This document shows, piece after piece, positions 54,024-62,791 of a DNA stretch of 64,000 nucleotides; position 1 is the stretch's first letter; every line of letters starts with the position of its first letter. Made by a program: the position numbers and the translations under genes. The notes under the pieces are model-generated. The model did not search any database. It worked only from the letters and a program-made list of their open reading frames with translations, and had not been told where the DNA came from. Origin of the DNA: UBA9662 sp002729415 (GTDB taxonomy: Bacteria > Poribacteria > WGA-4E > UBA9662). Location: the NCBI GenBank assembly GCA_002729415.1, contig PBXZ01000005.1, positions 62,001 to 126,000 of the forward strand, given 5' to 3'.

Positions 54024-54848
54024 TTATTGGAAACTTAACGATGCCCAGTGTGTGGCATCCCGAACAGCCTTTTCTGGTGAGATTTTTGATCTTAATAGGT
54101 GCCCGACTGTGGAGCGTAATGTTGGTTGGGTCGCGTCTTGGTATCGGAAATCGATGCTCCATCGGACATGATTAGATTTGTTTGGTAGTCCCCGATGAAA
54201 AAGTAGATTGCTGAATATAACAACATCTTTCGGATTAATTTCTATTGGGATAGCTCGTTTTATTAAGGGGCTAAGAGCATCATTGTGAATCCGAAGGTAA
54301 TATTGATCTTTGTTGTGTCGTACGACCCCGTTTCTGTGACTTTCCGGCACAAACTCCATGCACCCATTTCTCCGATTGACGGGAACTAGTGGAGTCCAAA
54401 CGTTCACCATTCGTAATATGTCTGAGTTCCCGCTAGTATAACCTGCATCCTGATGCCAGGGCACTTCGGTCCTTTTGTTCTCAGGTAGTTTCGGTCGGAC
54501 ACTATAATTTGGGTAGATACGGATTTCCGGTCCTAGAATTTGGTTCGCTATTTCAAGTAATCGAGAGTGTGCAAAGAGAGTGTAAAACCCCTCTAGATGC
54601 AATTCGGGACGAAAAATTGTCGGCACTTCGTCCGGTGAATTTTCAAACAGATGTATTAGGCGGGTGTCGAATGGACTGTCTGCGAATAGATCTGTAAGTT
54701 TACCTTCTTCCAGTCGTCTTCTCGCCAGCTGATTGACCAAGATCTCACAGTCACGTTTTAGATCTTCCAAACAGGAGTCTTCCAAAACATCGTGAACGAT
54801 GGCAAATCCTTGGTTGTGAAAAGATTCAATAATTTTTTTCATGGTCAA
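54024..54848 (-). CDS. Phytanoyl-CoA dioxygenase family Fe(II)/2-oxoglutarate enzyme
   Basis: A 274-residue enzyme of the PhyH family. The iron ligands H132 and D134 are in VPWHQDAGYT, and the distal H218 is in NLLFHRGLPN. The 2-oxoglutarate arginine is R229 in HVRWSIDFRY. Poribacteria carry many PhyH genes, so the substrate is unpredictable. It is convergent with the sulfatase gene (about 115 bases between the stops) and upstream of a large membrane protein on the same strand, with a four-base overlap at 54845-54848. PhyH-type enzymes also hydroxylate 2-aminoethylphosphonate in PhnY/PhnZ systems, which is of interest next to phnX, but no PhnZ is present. Confidence 0.92.
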   Translation of the reverse strand: MTMKKIIESFHNQGFAIVHDVLEDSCLEDLKRDCEILVNQLARRRLEEGKLTDLFADSPFDTRLIHLFENSPDEVPTIFRPELHLEGFYTLFAHSRLLEIANQILGPEIRIYPNYSVRPKLPENKRTEVPWHQDAGYTSGNSDILRMVNVWTPLVPVNRRNGCMEFVPESHRNGVVRHNKDQYYLRIHNDALSPLIKRAIPIEINPKDVVIFSNLLFHRGLPNKSNHVRWSIDFRYQDATQPTLRSTVGHLLRSKISPEKAVRDATHWASLSFQ

Positions 54849-56788
54849 ATGAAGATTTTATAGGTCCGAATTCCNAGTGAAGGACCTATAATTGCCCAAA
54901 TTGATCCGATCACATAATCGCCNAAGATTAATCCNAAAAACAGTGGAGCGAATCGACGGTGCATCTGCAACCCACCATGTTTCATNATCAGGNACTTGAA
55001 TAACCANGCCAACAAAAATGTGAACCAAAAGTACTCCATAGCGTAGCTGATNGCNAGTGCNTAACCCGCTGGATGAAACGGCCACCACAAGAATCGCATG
55101 CGCATGAACATCATTCCAAAGGTCAATAAGGCTCCANTTCCCATGAAGCTGATTTTTGTTGGGTTCGGGNCCGTTGGATCCTGAAGCCAGCGTTGTAATC
55201 GATTGAAAGATTCCCANCCAACCCAACTTTTAAACCCGCCGCTGGCAATAGCACCATTTCGAAAAGTAATATCCAGATTTGCCCAGAATGTNGTCAGTAT
55301 TCCAACTACAATAGCAATTANCATGGCTATCCAAACGCCCTTGTTTCCGATTCCTGTGGTTTCNGCCATTTTGAAAGCTTCTATTTGGTTNGGCATNGGA
55401 TGATTTCGGTAACCTCGATTAAACCAGTAGAACATTGATACTATTGTCAAACTAGAGGGGTTAAATTGTCTTGTTCCACCTACGGTTGCCATAATATCGT
55501 GTGGGTTGACGTAGTAAATTTCGTGNGGGGTGCCCAGTTCTGCTCTTACACGTGTGATAGCGATTGAGAGTAGGAAATATAAACCAAAGAAAATGCTTGC
55601 TGTCCACAAGTTCATTCCCGCTAAGTTAACGAAAATTCCGATTAAGGCAAGTGAGCCGATCAAACCAATGAAAGCCCAGCGGTAAGGCATTGGTTCATCC
55701 GAATCGNTGAGCTCTGTTTCCATACCTATTATNTTTCGAATGACTTCAGTTAAGTGGCTACGTGTTACCCAAACTGCAATGAAGAAAAGAGCTATCCAGG
55801 AGCCGGATGCCTGATCATTAAGTGCTGGGTAATGTCTTGTTCCAAGCGCGTAGCCAATTACCCGTTGGACTGATCGAAGTAAAAAGAAAAACCAGCATGA
55901 AAAAGATAAATCAAGTGGTAGGAAAAAAGCCAGGCCAATCATAAATGGGTACATCGAAATCCGAACTCCCCGCAACCCNTTCCATGGTCGTTCCGTGAAA
56001 ATGTGATCCCAAACTGGTTTCATTTTGATGTATGGAATGCTTGGAACTGATGGGCTGAGGTAAGCAACCCCATTGATCAAACCAATCACAAACGCAATTG
56101 CAAAACCGATCCACATCATTCGGTCTTGGATCAGTTTGGTGCCCATGTCTTCTGNGAGCTTAAGTGGCAATTGGATGATGGGGTAAGCTAGTTTTTCCTG
56201 TTCTGTCCATTGTTTACGGATAATGGTATTAATGCAAAGCATTGAAAACATCATTAGCAAGAACAATAGTCCCCACAATAAAAGTGGTTTAATCCAGATG
56301 GCGACATTTCGTGCTATATAAATTGAAGATTCTCCTTCGTAAAATCCTTTTAAACTGTATAAATCGGTAATAGTCAACCAACGTGGAATATAGTGCCAGA
56401 AGAGGTTCTGCCATTCGTTTTCAGGGCTGGCAAACCAGAAGGGGTGAACAATTGCACCGAACATGTTTTGGATGGTATCATGCCCGGCGAAAGTACAAGA
56501 AAGTGCCACCATGATGTAAACGGTTAAGAGTTCGGCTTGAGTTAATGCTGCCGCNGGCTTAAGANGTTTGATCAATAAATTTAGAAGTATGATAGTGAAA
56601 AGAATGAAGATAGGTTGTATGAAAAGCGGCANGCATGAACCGTCAAGTGAGTAGTACTTTACTTCAACGAGCGTCATCCAGTAGACGTTAACTGGAATGA
56701 GAAAGATTCCCAATATTAAAGTGCGAGGAGTGACTTTGGTGTGTGTATGAGGCTCTTCTCCGATATGATTCCTTCTATTCATTGTCAC
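54845..56788 (-). CDS. Large polytopic membrane protein, Poribacteria-type (DUF6785-like)
   Basis: A 647-residue integral membrane protein with about 12-14 hydrophobic helices. The N-terminal segment PRTLILGIFLIPVNVYWMTLVEVKYYSLDG and the middle AALTQAELLTVYIMVALSCTFAGHDTIQNMFG resemble the family annotated in Poribacteria and related bacteria as DUF6785/DUF6784, similar in layout to oligopeptide transporters (OPT). The function is unknown. The stop overlaps the PhyH start, and its start overlaps the ThiO stop (56785-56788), so all three are probably one minus-strand operon. Confidence 0.8.
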   Translation of the reverse strand: MTMNRRNHIGEEPHTHTKVTPRTLILGIFLIPVNVYWMTLVEVKYYSLDGSCXPLFIQPIFILFTIILLNLLIKXLKXAAALTQAELLTVYIMVALSCTFAGHDTIQNMFGAIVHPFWFASPENEWQNLFWHYIPRWLTITDLYSLKGFYEGESSIYIARNVAIWIKPLLLWGLLFLLMMFSMLCINTIIRKQWTEQEKLAYPIIQLPLKLXEDMGTKLIQDRMMWIGFAIAFVIGLINGVAYLSPSVPSIPYIKMKPVWDHIFTERPWXGLRGVRISMYPFMIGLAFFLPLDLSFSCWFFFLLRSVQRVIGYALGTRHYPALNDQASGSWIALFFIAVWVTRSHLTEVIRXIIGMETELXDSDEPMPYRWAFIGLIGSLALIGIFVNLAGMNLWTASIFFGLYFLLSIAITRVRAELGTXHEIYYVNPHDIMATVGGTRQFNPSSLTIVSMFYWFNRGYRNHXMXNQIEAFKMXETTGIGNKGVWIAMXIAIVVGILXTFWANLDITFRNGAIASGGFKSWVXWESFNRLQRWLQDPTXPNPTKISFMGXGALLTFGMMFMRMRFLWWPFHPAGXAXXISYAMEYFWFTFLLXWLFKXLXMKHGGLQMHRRFAPLFXGLIXGDYVIGSIWAIIGPSXGIRTYKIFI

Positions 56789-57921
56789 CTTGTAGGGGAA
56801 GAGTTTTGTTGGTTGATGCTGAATGGTTCGAGCGAGAGAGATGTATTGTCTTGCGTAATTAATTCTGCAATGAGTTTGCCAGTTATGGGAGCAAGCAGTA
56901 TTCCATTTTTATAATGACCTGATGCAACAATGACATTGTTATACTTTGTTAATCTGCCGAGGTATGGTTTTCCTCTTCCTTTTGGTCGTAGCCCTGCACT
57001 TGTCTTTAGTAATGTCTTTTTAGCTAGCGCAGGTACAAGTTGGATTGCTGACTCGAGGATTTGATGGATACCAGATAGTGTTGTCCGATCGTCGAATCCT
57101 GCATCTTCAACGGTAGCACCAACCCAAAGTTTTCCATCGGCTCGTGGGACAATATAGGTTTCAAGTCCATGAATTGGCCGGTTTATAATTGGTTCCGCTG
57201 TTTCAGCTATAATCATTTGTCCTTTTGCTGGTTTAACTGGTAAATTAACATCTAAAAAATTAGTAACTTGATGTGACCAAGGTCCTGCNGCGATGACGAA
57301 CTGATCTCCAAAGATATGCCCCCCGCTGCTTTTAACACCTANNACTTGGTTGCCATCAAATAAAAATTGATTGACAGAATAGCCATTCAAGAATTTTGTT
57401 CCTAGCTTGGTAGCGGCACGAGCTAATGCTCTTACCAGCCTTGGGTTCCGTACTTGTGCGTCATCTGGGAAGTATACGCCTCCTAAAATTTTTTTCGAGA
57501 TTGAAGGCTCAAGTGCTTGGGCGTCCTCAGAAGATAAAATTTCAGCTGAATATCCATTGTTTAGTCGGCGTTGTGCTAGCCCCTCCCAATTTTTTTTCTC
57601 TGCTTCCGTTAAAAAAATGTATAGAATACCTGACTGAGTAAATTCGATATTTATATCGGTAACTGTTTGTAATTCTTTTGCTAGGGCAGGATACAATGCG
57701 AGACTATGACGACAGAGTTCGGCATAGGGATTCTGTGTAGATGCATGGCATGCCAAAATGCCAGCTGCCGCCCATGAGGCTGCTGAACCGACGCAGTTCT
57801 CTTTCTCGATTACGGTAGCTTCAACTCCTAGTTTTGCTAGATAGTAGGCAATCGAACAGCCTATGATACCACCACCGATAATAATTACTTTGGCTCTAGT
57901 TTGATTCAACGTGTCTCTCAC
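56785..57921 (-). CDS. thiO: Glycine oxidase ThiO (FAD-dependent)
   Basis: A 378-residue flavoenzyme of the DAO family. The FAD-binding dinucleotide motif GGGIIGCSIAYYLAKLG is at about residues 16-32, followed by a VIEKENCVGSAASWAAAGIL segment, NPYAELCRHS, and the C-terminal RPKGRGKPYLGRLTKYNNVIVASGHYKNGILLAPITGKLIAEL. This pattern matches ThiO, which makes glyoxylate imine for thiamine thiazole synthesis. No other thiamine gene is present. A divergent CBM9-like gene with a near-consensus promoter lies upstream. Confidence 0.9.
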   Translation of the reverse strand: MRDTLNQTRAKVIIIGGGIIGCSIAYYLAKLGVEATVIEKENCVGSAASWAAAGILACHASTQNPYAELCRHSLALYPALAKELQTVTDINIEFTQSGILYIFLTEAEKKNWEGLAQRRLNNGYSAEILSSEDAQALEPSISKKILGGVYFPDDAQVRNPRLVRALARAATKLGTKFLNGYSVNQFLFDGNQXXGVKSSGGHIFGDQFVIXAGPWSHQVTNFLDVNLPVKPAKGQMIIAETAEPIINRPIHGLETYIVPRADGKLWVGATVEDAGFDDRTTLSGIHQILESAIQLVPALAKKTLLKTSAGLRPKGRGKPYLGRLTKYNNVIVASGHYKNGILLAPITGKLIAELITQDNTSLSLEPFSINQQNSSPTR

Positions 57922-57996
57922 TTCCTCTGTGTTCTATCAAGGAAGAATTCAGTTGTAAAAGATGAAAATTGAAAATGGTAATTCCCAAATTTTCAT

Positions 57997-58026
57997 TTGA
58001 CAGTGCTAACTTTGCAGACGTATACT
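57997..58026 (+). promoter_or_regulatory. Strong sigma-70-like promoter for the CBM9-like gene
   Basis: TTGACA (57997-58002), 18 bases, then TATACT (58021-58026). The -35 is perfect and the -10 matches 5 of 6. It lies 35 bases before the ATG at 58061. Confidence 0.8.
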
Positions 58027-58060
58027 ACCATTGATTTCCACAGTTGAAAGTAACTAGTCT

Positions 58061-58768
58061 ATGAAACCTATTGTCATATATCTTATCTTGCTTCTATCAT
58101 TAATTGTTGATGCTACTGCACAGGTTATGGATTCGGAGACAGGTCTCCTCTTTGAATATCAGGCTATGCGAGTATCTGCCGCACCAGTTGTTGATGGACA
58201 CTTGGATGATCCTGCTTGGAAAAGTGCTACCCCGCAGAAGTTAGAATGGGACTTTACGGATAACCGGCTGTGGCGTCCTTCAGCTGATTTTTCGGGTGTT
58301 TTCGCAGGGGTTTGGTTCGATGGATTTCTTTACCTTGCGTTTGAGTTTGCAGATGATCAACTGAGAGTCAAGAATAACACAATTACACAGCAAGATCGAC
58401 TTGAAATTTACATAGATCCTGAGAGAAACGGATACAAAACCAATCAAACTCGATATATTATACCGGTAGGGCACGCTGGGAATCAACCGCCTTCGCCTCT
58501 TATACTCGCTACGTGGGCNAGTAATCTAAAATCCGTTGAGTTAAGCTTTAATTTACGCCGAATACCTAAAAANGGGCAAAAGATCAATTTTGGTTTTCAT
58601 TATGTCGATGTTGATGGAGGACAACAGTCCAACCGNCGTCTTGGATGGGCACCTAAAGGCGGGTTTGAGGATGGAAACAAGCTGGCGGATCTTACATTTG
58701 CTGTGACATTGAAGCCAACCTTAAATCAGAAAGCAATGCGATGGGGACGTATCAAAAGTCTCTATTAA
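58061..58768 (+). CDS. Secreted CBM9-like carbohydrate-binding protein
   Basis: A 235-residue protein with a signal peptide (about residues 1-21, IVIYLILLLSLIVDATAQ) and a domain that matches the CBM9-like fold: APVVDGHLDDPAWKSATPQ, GVFAGVWFDGFLYLAFEFADDQLR, and DRLEIYIDPERNG. Such domains bind sugars or sugar ends and often sit beside larger domains, but here it stands alone. It has its own near-consensus promoter. The gene ends before a long N-rich gap. The binding target is unknown. Confidence 0.85.
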   Translation: MKPIVIYLILLLSLIVDATAQVMDSETGLLFEYQAMRVSAAPVVDGHLDDPAWKSATPQKLEWDFTDNRLWRPSADFSGVFAGVWFDGFLYLAFEFADDQLRVKNNTITQQDRLEIYIDPERNGYKTNQTRYIIPVGHAGNQPPSPLILATWXSNLKSVELSFNLRRIPKXGQKINFGFHYVDVDGGQQSNXRLGWAPKGGFEDGNKLADLTFAVTLKPTLNQKAMRWGRIKSLY

Positions 58769-59410
58769 ATATTTAGTATTTAGGNTTTTGGATCTCTCGT
58801 TTTTGNGCNGTTTCCCCTTTTTGATTAGTTTTTTATCTNGTCTTNCCNTNAANTTAATAGGTTTTGANTTTTCTGGATAATTTGCTTGTAAATCTCGGGT
58901 TTTGATCGGTGGGTTTTGTAAAATNCCTCCGATCCTGTCNGTAAAAACTCCTATTTNTCAAGACCNATTNNCTCTNCATTTTTATNAATCTAATCATTGT
59001 ATACNATATATAAGGGTCGGTNGGCCCTNATGGGTNATTNATATCCTTTTTTCTTTCTGTTTAAATAAATCCTAAGTGGTTTCAAGCTTGTTTTTTTNGG
59101 TNTGTGTTGGNGTTAGGTTTGNAGTGGTTTTTANGTTGATCGTGCCATGTGAATTCAAATTTTAGACACATTGAATAGGATNTTANAGTATAATTAGNCG
59201 AAATAAGCGTGATTGTACNAAGTTTTCGTGGNCATTTTTGAATTTACGTGATGAAAAAATCCAGAAAGTTTGTTATATTCGCATCTATCGACTGTAGCNG
59301 GCNATGGNATTTAAACTAATATTCTAATAAACTGCCTTAAGATTNGAATTTGTTAAATTTGAAATGAAATTGTGNTAGGCAGTTAAAATCTTGAAAGGTT
59401 CAATGCAAAG
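58769..59410 (+). other. N-rich intergenic region without a gene
   Basis: About 640 bases of AT-rich sequence with many N. No frame longer than about 40 residues is convincing. A weak AGGG/CCCT hairpin near 59022-59038 is seen, not enough to call. A GAAAGG ribosome site just before 59411 belongs to the next gene. Confidence 0.45.
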
Positions 59411-59821
59411 ATGTCGNGTAAACTCGTGCATATTGGTGTCCGTGCCAGCAATTTANAAAAGAGCATAGTGTTTTGGCGTGATGCTCTTGGATTAGAAGTC
59501 GCTAATCAGACGGATAGCTGTTGNGATTTAACTGATGGTTATCACAATTTTCGTGTCTTTCAGCATAATGGTGATTCACGTCCTTCGCATGTTGGAGGAA
59601 TGTTAGATTATCTTCATATAGGTGTGCGTGTGCCTNATTTGAAAACTGCAGCTGAACGTTGTCAGGAATTGGGATTCCAAATTTTCTCCGATGGTTTGGG
59701 AGGTAAGCAGGTATTGNATCCAGACAACCTTCAAGAAGAAGCGTTCAAAGTTGAAGATCCAGATGGGATTACGGTTGATATCACAGNAACGAAAACACAG
59801 TGGCCAGGCGTCGAACTTTAG
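59411..59821 (+). CDS. VOC-family (glyoxalase/dioxygenase-fold) protein
   Basis: A 136-residue protein with the paired beta-alpha-beta-beta-beta units of the vicinal oxygen chelate fold. Metal ligands are likely H8 (LVHIGVRASNLxKS) and H75 or so (LDYLHIGVRVPDLKTA), with E in EEAFKVEDPDGITVDI near the C-terminus. This is the pattern of glyoxalase I and of fosfomycin-resistance proteins. The substrate is unknown. The gene is alone, with the lipoprotein gene 74 bases downstream. Confidence 0.88.
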   Translation: MSXKLVHIGVRASNLXKSIVFWRDALGLEVANQTDSCXDLTDGYHNFRVFQHNGDSRPSHVGGMLDYLHIGVRVPXLKTAAERCQELGFQIFSDGLGGKQVLXPDNLQEEAFKVEDPDGITVDITXTKTQWPGVEL

Positions 59822-59895
59822 TCAGATTAACTTGAGCNAATGACACAAAATTAACAATGTAATTGCNAGATACTTAACATTAGGAGGAAGTTGGA

Positions 59896-60477
59896 ATGAA
59901 AGNNAGATNGNTATTTTGTTTGATCTCCATATTAATTGCNGTTACNTTCNTATCATCGTGTGGTGAATCTGAGGACAAAACAACCAAAATTACAACTCCT
60001 GTGGNTAAATCNGTTGATGATGAAGAAATNAAAGTNACTGAAGTTCTTGAAATTAATTTTGCNGNCGAAGAAGCAGCGGTTCGAGCNTTANACAAGTCGC
60101 ATGANGCTGCCGTAAANGATCGAAAACCTGAAGCCAATAAGGTTATGGAATTCTGGTTGGACAGTGGNAGTGTCCTGATGGCGCACACTTTTTTCGGTAA
60201 TCTNGCTGCTGGTAGGACAAGACAAAAAGTNCGNGCNTTGTGGACTGGGATATTTAAACGCNAAAACNGATGGCAGATGGAAACCAAAATTNAAACGGTT
60301 AAGATTGAAAAGAAAAGAGGNCAACTGGCAACTGCCGAGGGAACGTTTAAATATGTGGCAAATAAAACNCTANCGATAAAGNTTCTATNTCAGAAGAATA
60401 AAGAAGGCGATTGGAAGGTTAAAGCCNTTGATTANGGTGACAATGGTCTCATTAAAGGGTTCAAATTATCTGGTTGA
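59896..60477 (+). CDS. Small lipoprotein, possibly NTF2/SnoaL-like
   Basis: A 193-residue protein with a lipoprotein signal (about residues 1-20, ending SSC), followed by GESEDKTTK. A helix (EEAAVRALDKSHEAAVKDRKPEANKVMEFWLD) and strands (VLMAHTFFG, ALWTGIFK, WQMETKI, AEGTFKYVAN) suggest a SnoaL/NTF2-like cone fold. The ribosome site AGGAGGAAG (59882-59890) is one of the best in the window. N are many. Function is unknown. The tight string of small secreted genes here is typical of envelope proteins. Confidence 0.65.
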   Translation: MKXRXXFCLISILIXVXFXSSCGESEDKTTKITTPVXKXVDDEEXKXTEVLEINFXXEEAAVRXLXKSHXAAVXDRKPEANKVMEFWLDSXSVLMAHTFFGNXAAGRTRQKXXXLWTGIFKRXNXWQMETKIXTVKIEKKRXQLATAEGTFKYVANKXLXIKXLXQKNKEGDWKVKAXDXGDNGLIKGFKLSG

Positions 60478-60612
60478 CCTGATAAGATTNATATCGGTAT
60501 CATTTGTGAAAGCTGTAGGGTCTATAGTTTNATTTTATCCTTGTTNNGATGGTGAATCTGAGCCTAATTCCTTGCGTGATTTTTGGTTTTGTAAACAAGC
60601 CTGTTTCTTTTG

Positions 60613-61266
60613 CTAGATGAAGTGTAGCCAGTCTTGTAGGAGAAACTCAACACGTTGAATTAAAAGTGAGACACGTCCCATTACTGTGTTTCCGAAAGCA
60701 GAACCGAATCCAATCATCAAGAAGAGAATGCCGACCTTAGAAACTCCTCCGACAACACCACGATGCTCAACGGAAAAGAAGAAGTAAGTCAGCGTCGAAA
60801 TTACACCGATAAGCATCAGAATTGCTCCAAAGATTTCAGGTCCGCTTAGTGTGCCTGCGTGGATCTGCGAAAATGGTGTCAGTGTGCCNTGGACTTGGCG
60901 GAAGATGTCTGCCTGCATGACATTGGGAATCGCTAANCCCGNTCCTATACCCATCAGAATAGCAATTGGATAACGAATTAGCCAAGCGTAGCTGGGAATT
61001 AGACGGGCAAAGAACAATAGCCCTATGGCAATTGGAATAAGTTTGGTTAANCCCCATCCCGGAGGCCATTGAGTGATTGCTTGCCAAAATGGGGNCCATG
61101 CGAACGGAATCAACCCTTGGTGAATTGANAATACGATTCCGTATCCAACCGAAATCCCGACAAAAAGATGTTCAGCAAATCGNTAGAANGGATTATCACG
61201 GTAAAGAAAGCTGTAAATGCAAAGCGTAAGAAACGCTGCGATCCAAACACCAATTAGTTTTTCCAT
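60613..61266 (-). CDS. Polytopic membrane protein, unknown (cluster gene D)
   Basis: A 217-residue protein with about six hydrophobic helices. It begins with MEKLIGVWIAAFLTLCIYSFLYRDN, and the RFAEHLFVGISVGYGI segment follows. No motif of a known transporter is visible. It is the last of four minus-strand genes (60613 to beyond 64000) with gaps of 2, 12 and 32 bases, so they are almost certainly one operon. The protein is probably a structural partner in a membrane complex. It resembles no family I can name; Poribacteria proteins of this kind are annotated hypothetical. Confidence 0.7.
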   Translation of the reverse strand: MEKLIGVWIAAFLTLCIYSFLYRDNXFXRFAEHLFVGISVGYGIVXSIHQGLIPFAWXPFWQAITQWPPGWXLTKLIPIAIGLLFFARLIPSYAWLIRYPIAILMGIGXXLAIPNVMQADIFRQVXGTLTPFSQIHAGTLSGPEIFGAILMLIGVISTLTYFFFSVEHRGVVGGVSKVGILFLMIGFGSAFGNTVMGRVSLLIQRVEFLLQDWLHFI

Positions 61267-61278
61267 GTTTGGTACTCC

Positions 61279-62112
61279 TTAGACATTCTCATTTTCACGT
61301 TTCTGGATGAAGAAAGCAACATTTCCCANGATGACCAAACCGAAAACCAAAAGGTGAACGAAGGATTGAACGCTCATTCGTTTCGTCGCCTTTGCTGGNG
61401 TATCAATTAAGGTTTCGTATTCAGCTGCGCCCAGAAGACCCGGCATNAAACCAATTAGTTGNTCTGTTTGCAGGTAGGGGTACATCTGCGAGANAATCAC
61501 ACCCGTTACACCTGCCGCAATTTTCTGATTATATCTTGTGTTGATGTAAGCAATCCAAGCTTCTGTTGTNGATGAGGANGCCAAATCTAGAACNAGGTCA
61601 ATCTGGTCGTAATTTTTGATTNCTGCCATCATCGGAATTTCGGCAAGTGGTTTTCCTTTCCGAGATTCCGNGTAATCGCTTTCGAAAATGCTATTGATCG
61701 TGGTCCCCATNCCTAGCATGACCTGTATAGTTCCAGGTCGAAAGCCTAGATAGACATAATCCTCACCATCAATNGCATCCGTTGTCTTTGCTGCTTCCTG
61801 CATAATTTCATAGCCCAGTGTAGCTCCGTCTGTTACCAGGGTCATTCCAATGACTNGGATTTTTTTCTGAAAACAGTGTCGTAAGAAGGCCATTCCCATC
61901 GGTTGGAGNTCTGCCATAGATGACGGGCCGTAGTCGAATGCTATTAGAACTGTTGAACCGGATGGGAGGTCCTCAATGTAGTCATATAGTTTGCGTGTTG
62001 GTTCGGAGACTGTAATNGGGAAACTGACTTTTAACAGTGTCGGAATAATTACTGCTAAAGCTACCAGTATGAAGATTATACGACGGTCAATTTGCATTAT
62101 CTTTTTGAGCAT
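61279..62112 (-). CDS. Membrane-anchored protein, unknown (cluster gene C)
   Basis: A 277-residue protein with a transmembrane helix near each end (about residues 13-33 and 252-270) and an extracytoplasmic alpha/beta domain between. The domain has VLIAFDYGPSSMAELQPMG, VIGMTLVTDGATLGYEI and DYVYLGFRPG, which suggest a nucleotide- or ligand-binding Rossmann-like fold. It sits 12 bases upstream of gene D and two bases downstream of gene B. No catalytic set is visible to me. Function is unknown. Confidence 0.68.
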   Translation of the reverse strand: MLKKIMQIDRRIIFILVALAVIIPTLLKVSFXITVSEPTRKLYDYIEDLPSGSTVLIAFDYGPSSMAXLQPMGMAFLRHCFQKKIXVIGMTLVTDGATLGYEIMQEAAKTTDXIDGEDYVYLGFRPGTIQVMLXMGTTINSIFESDYXESRKGKPLAEIPMMAXIKNYDQIDXVLDLXSSXTTEAWIAYINTRYNQKIAAGVTGVIXSQMYPYLQTXQLIGXMPGLLGAAEYETLIDXPAKATKRMSVQSFVHLLVFGLVIXGNVAFFIQKRENENV

Positions 62113-62114
62113 TT

Positions 62115-62759
62115 TTAATCTCCTCCGCCAAGGTAAGAACGCTCAATACCTAAAATGATACGGATAGATTGAGAGATGACACCTAGACTAACACCGAGAA
62201 TAACTCCCCTTCGTGATGAGAGATTAGGGTTTTCTAAAATCCACTGTCGTACTGTAGAAGGCAGATTATCACCAAATGGCATGATCTTGTTCCAAATGAA
62301 ATCACCAATTGGAGCATTCCCGATCATCACAATCAGTGCAGCGACAAGTAGCAGCGTAGCTTCTAATGTGCGGGCGCGAAATGCACGGTATGACGCTGAT
62401 GCAATGAAAAAAGCTAGGAGAGAAAACATGGTGGCATCCATTGGAACCTGTATGTACTTGAATAACCACTTAAATGCTTTATGGCTTGGACCGAATGGAA
62501 TTCCTATCGCAACCATAACAATCATACCGATGAAGACAACGAAACTGTATTGCCAATACTCGGCGCGACGTCGTATGCGTATCCAATGCGTTTGGACTAG
62601 GGTGGCTACACCCAATACAAGTGCAAAAGGACCAATGATCAGCGACCAGTTAATAACCTCATTATAGAGGGATTTGGAATATGGATGAGGACTGAATTCG
62701 ATCAACACCATTACAACCCCAAACACAAAACAGAGAGCTAATGGTACTTGCCTTCTCAT
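62115..62759 (-). CDS. Polytopic membrane protein, unknown (cluster gene B)
   Basis: A 214-residue protein with about five hydrophobic helices and a basic patch (HWIRIRRRAEYW near residues 58-69). The segment NPNLSSRRGVILGVSLGVISQSIRIILGIERSYLGGGD forms its C-terminus. The start at 62759 is 32 bases from the stop of the FN3 gene. It is not clearly related to gene D, though both are small, helical membrane proteins of similar size. Confidence 0.7.
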   Translation of the reverse strand: MRRQVPLALCFVFGVVMVLIEFSPHPYSKSLYNEVINWSLIIGPFALVLGVATLVQTHWIRIRRRAEYWQYSFVVFIGMIVMVAIGIPFGPSHKAFKWLFKYIQVPMDATMFSLLAFFIASASYRAFRARTLEATLLLVAALIVMIGNAPIGDFIWNKIMPFGDNLPSTVRQWILENPNLSSRRGVILGVSLGVISQSIRIILGIERSYLGGGD

Positions 62760-62791
62760 AAAGTCTCCAGATATTGAGAATATCCCATTTT

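Noticed and set aside
59022..59038. Terminator hairpin after the CBM9-like gene
   Set aside because: Only a four-pair AGGG/CCCT stem with N in the loop and no T run; it is also 250 bases after the stop codon.
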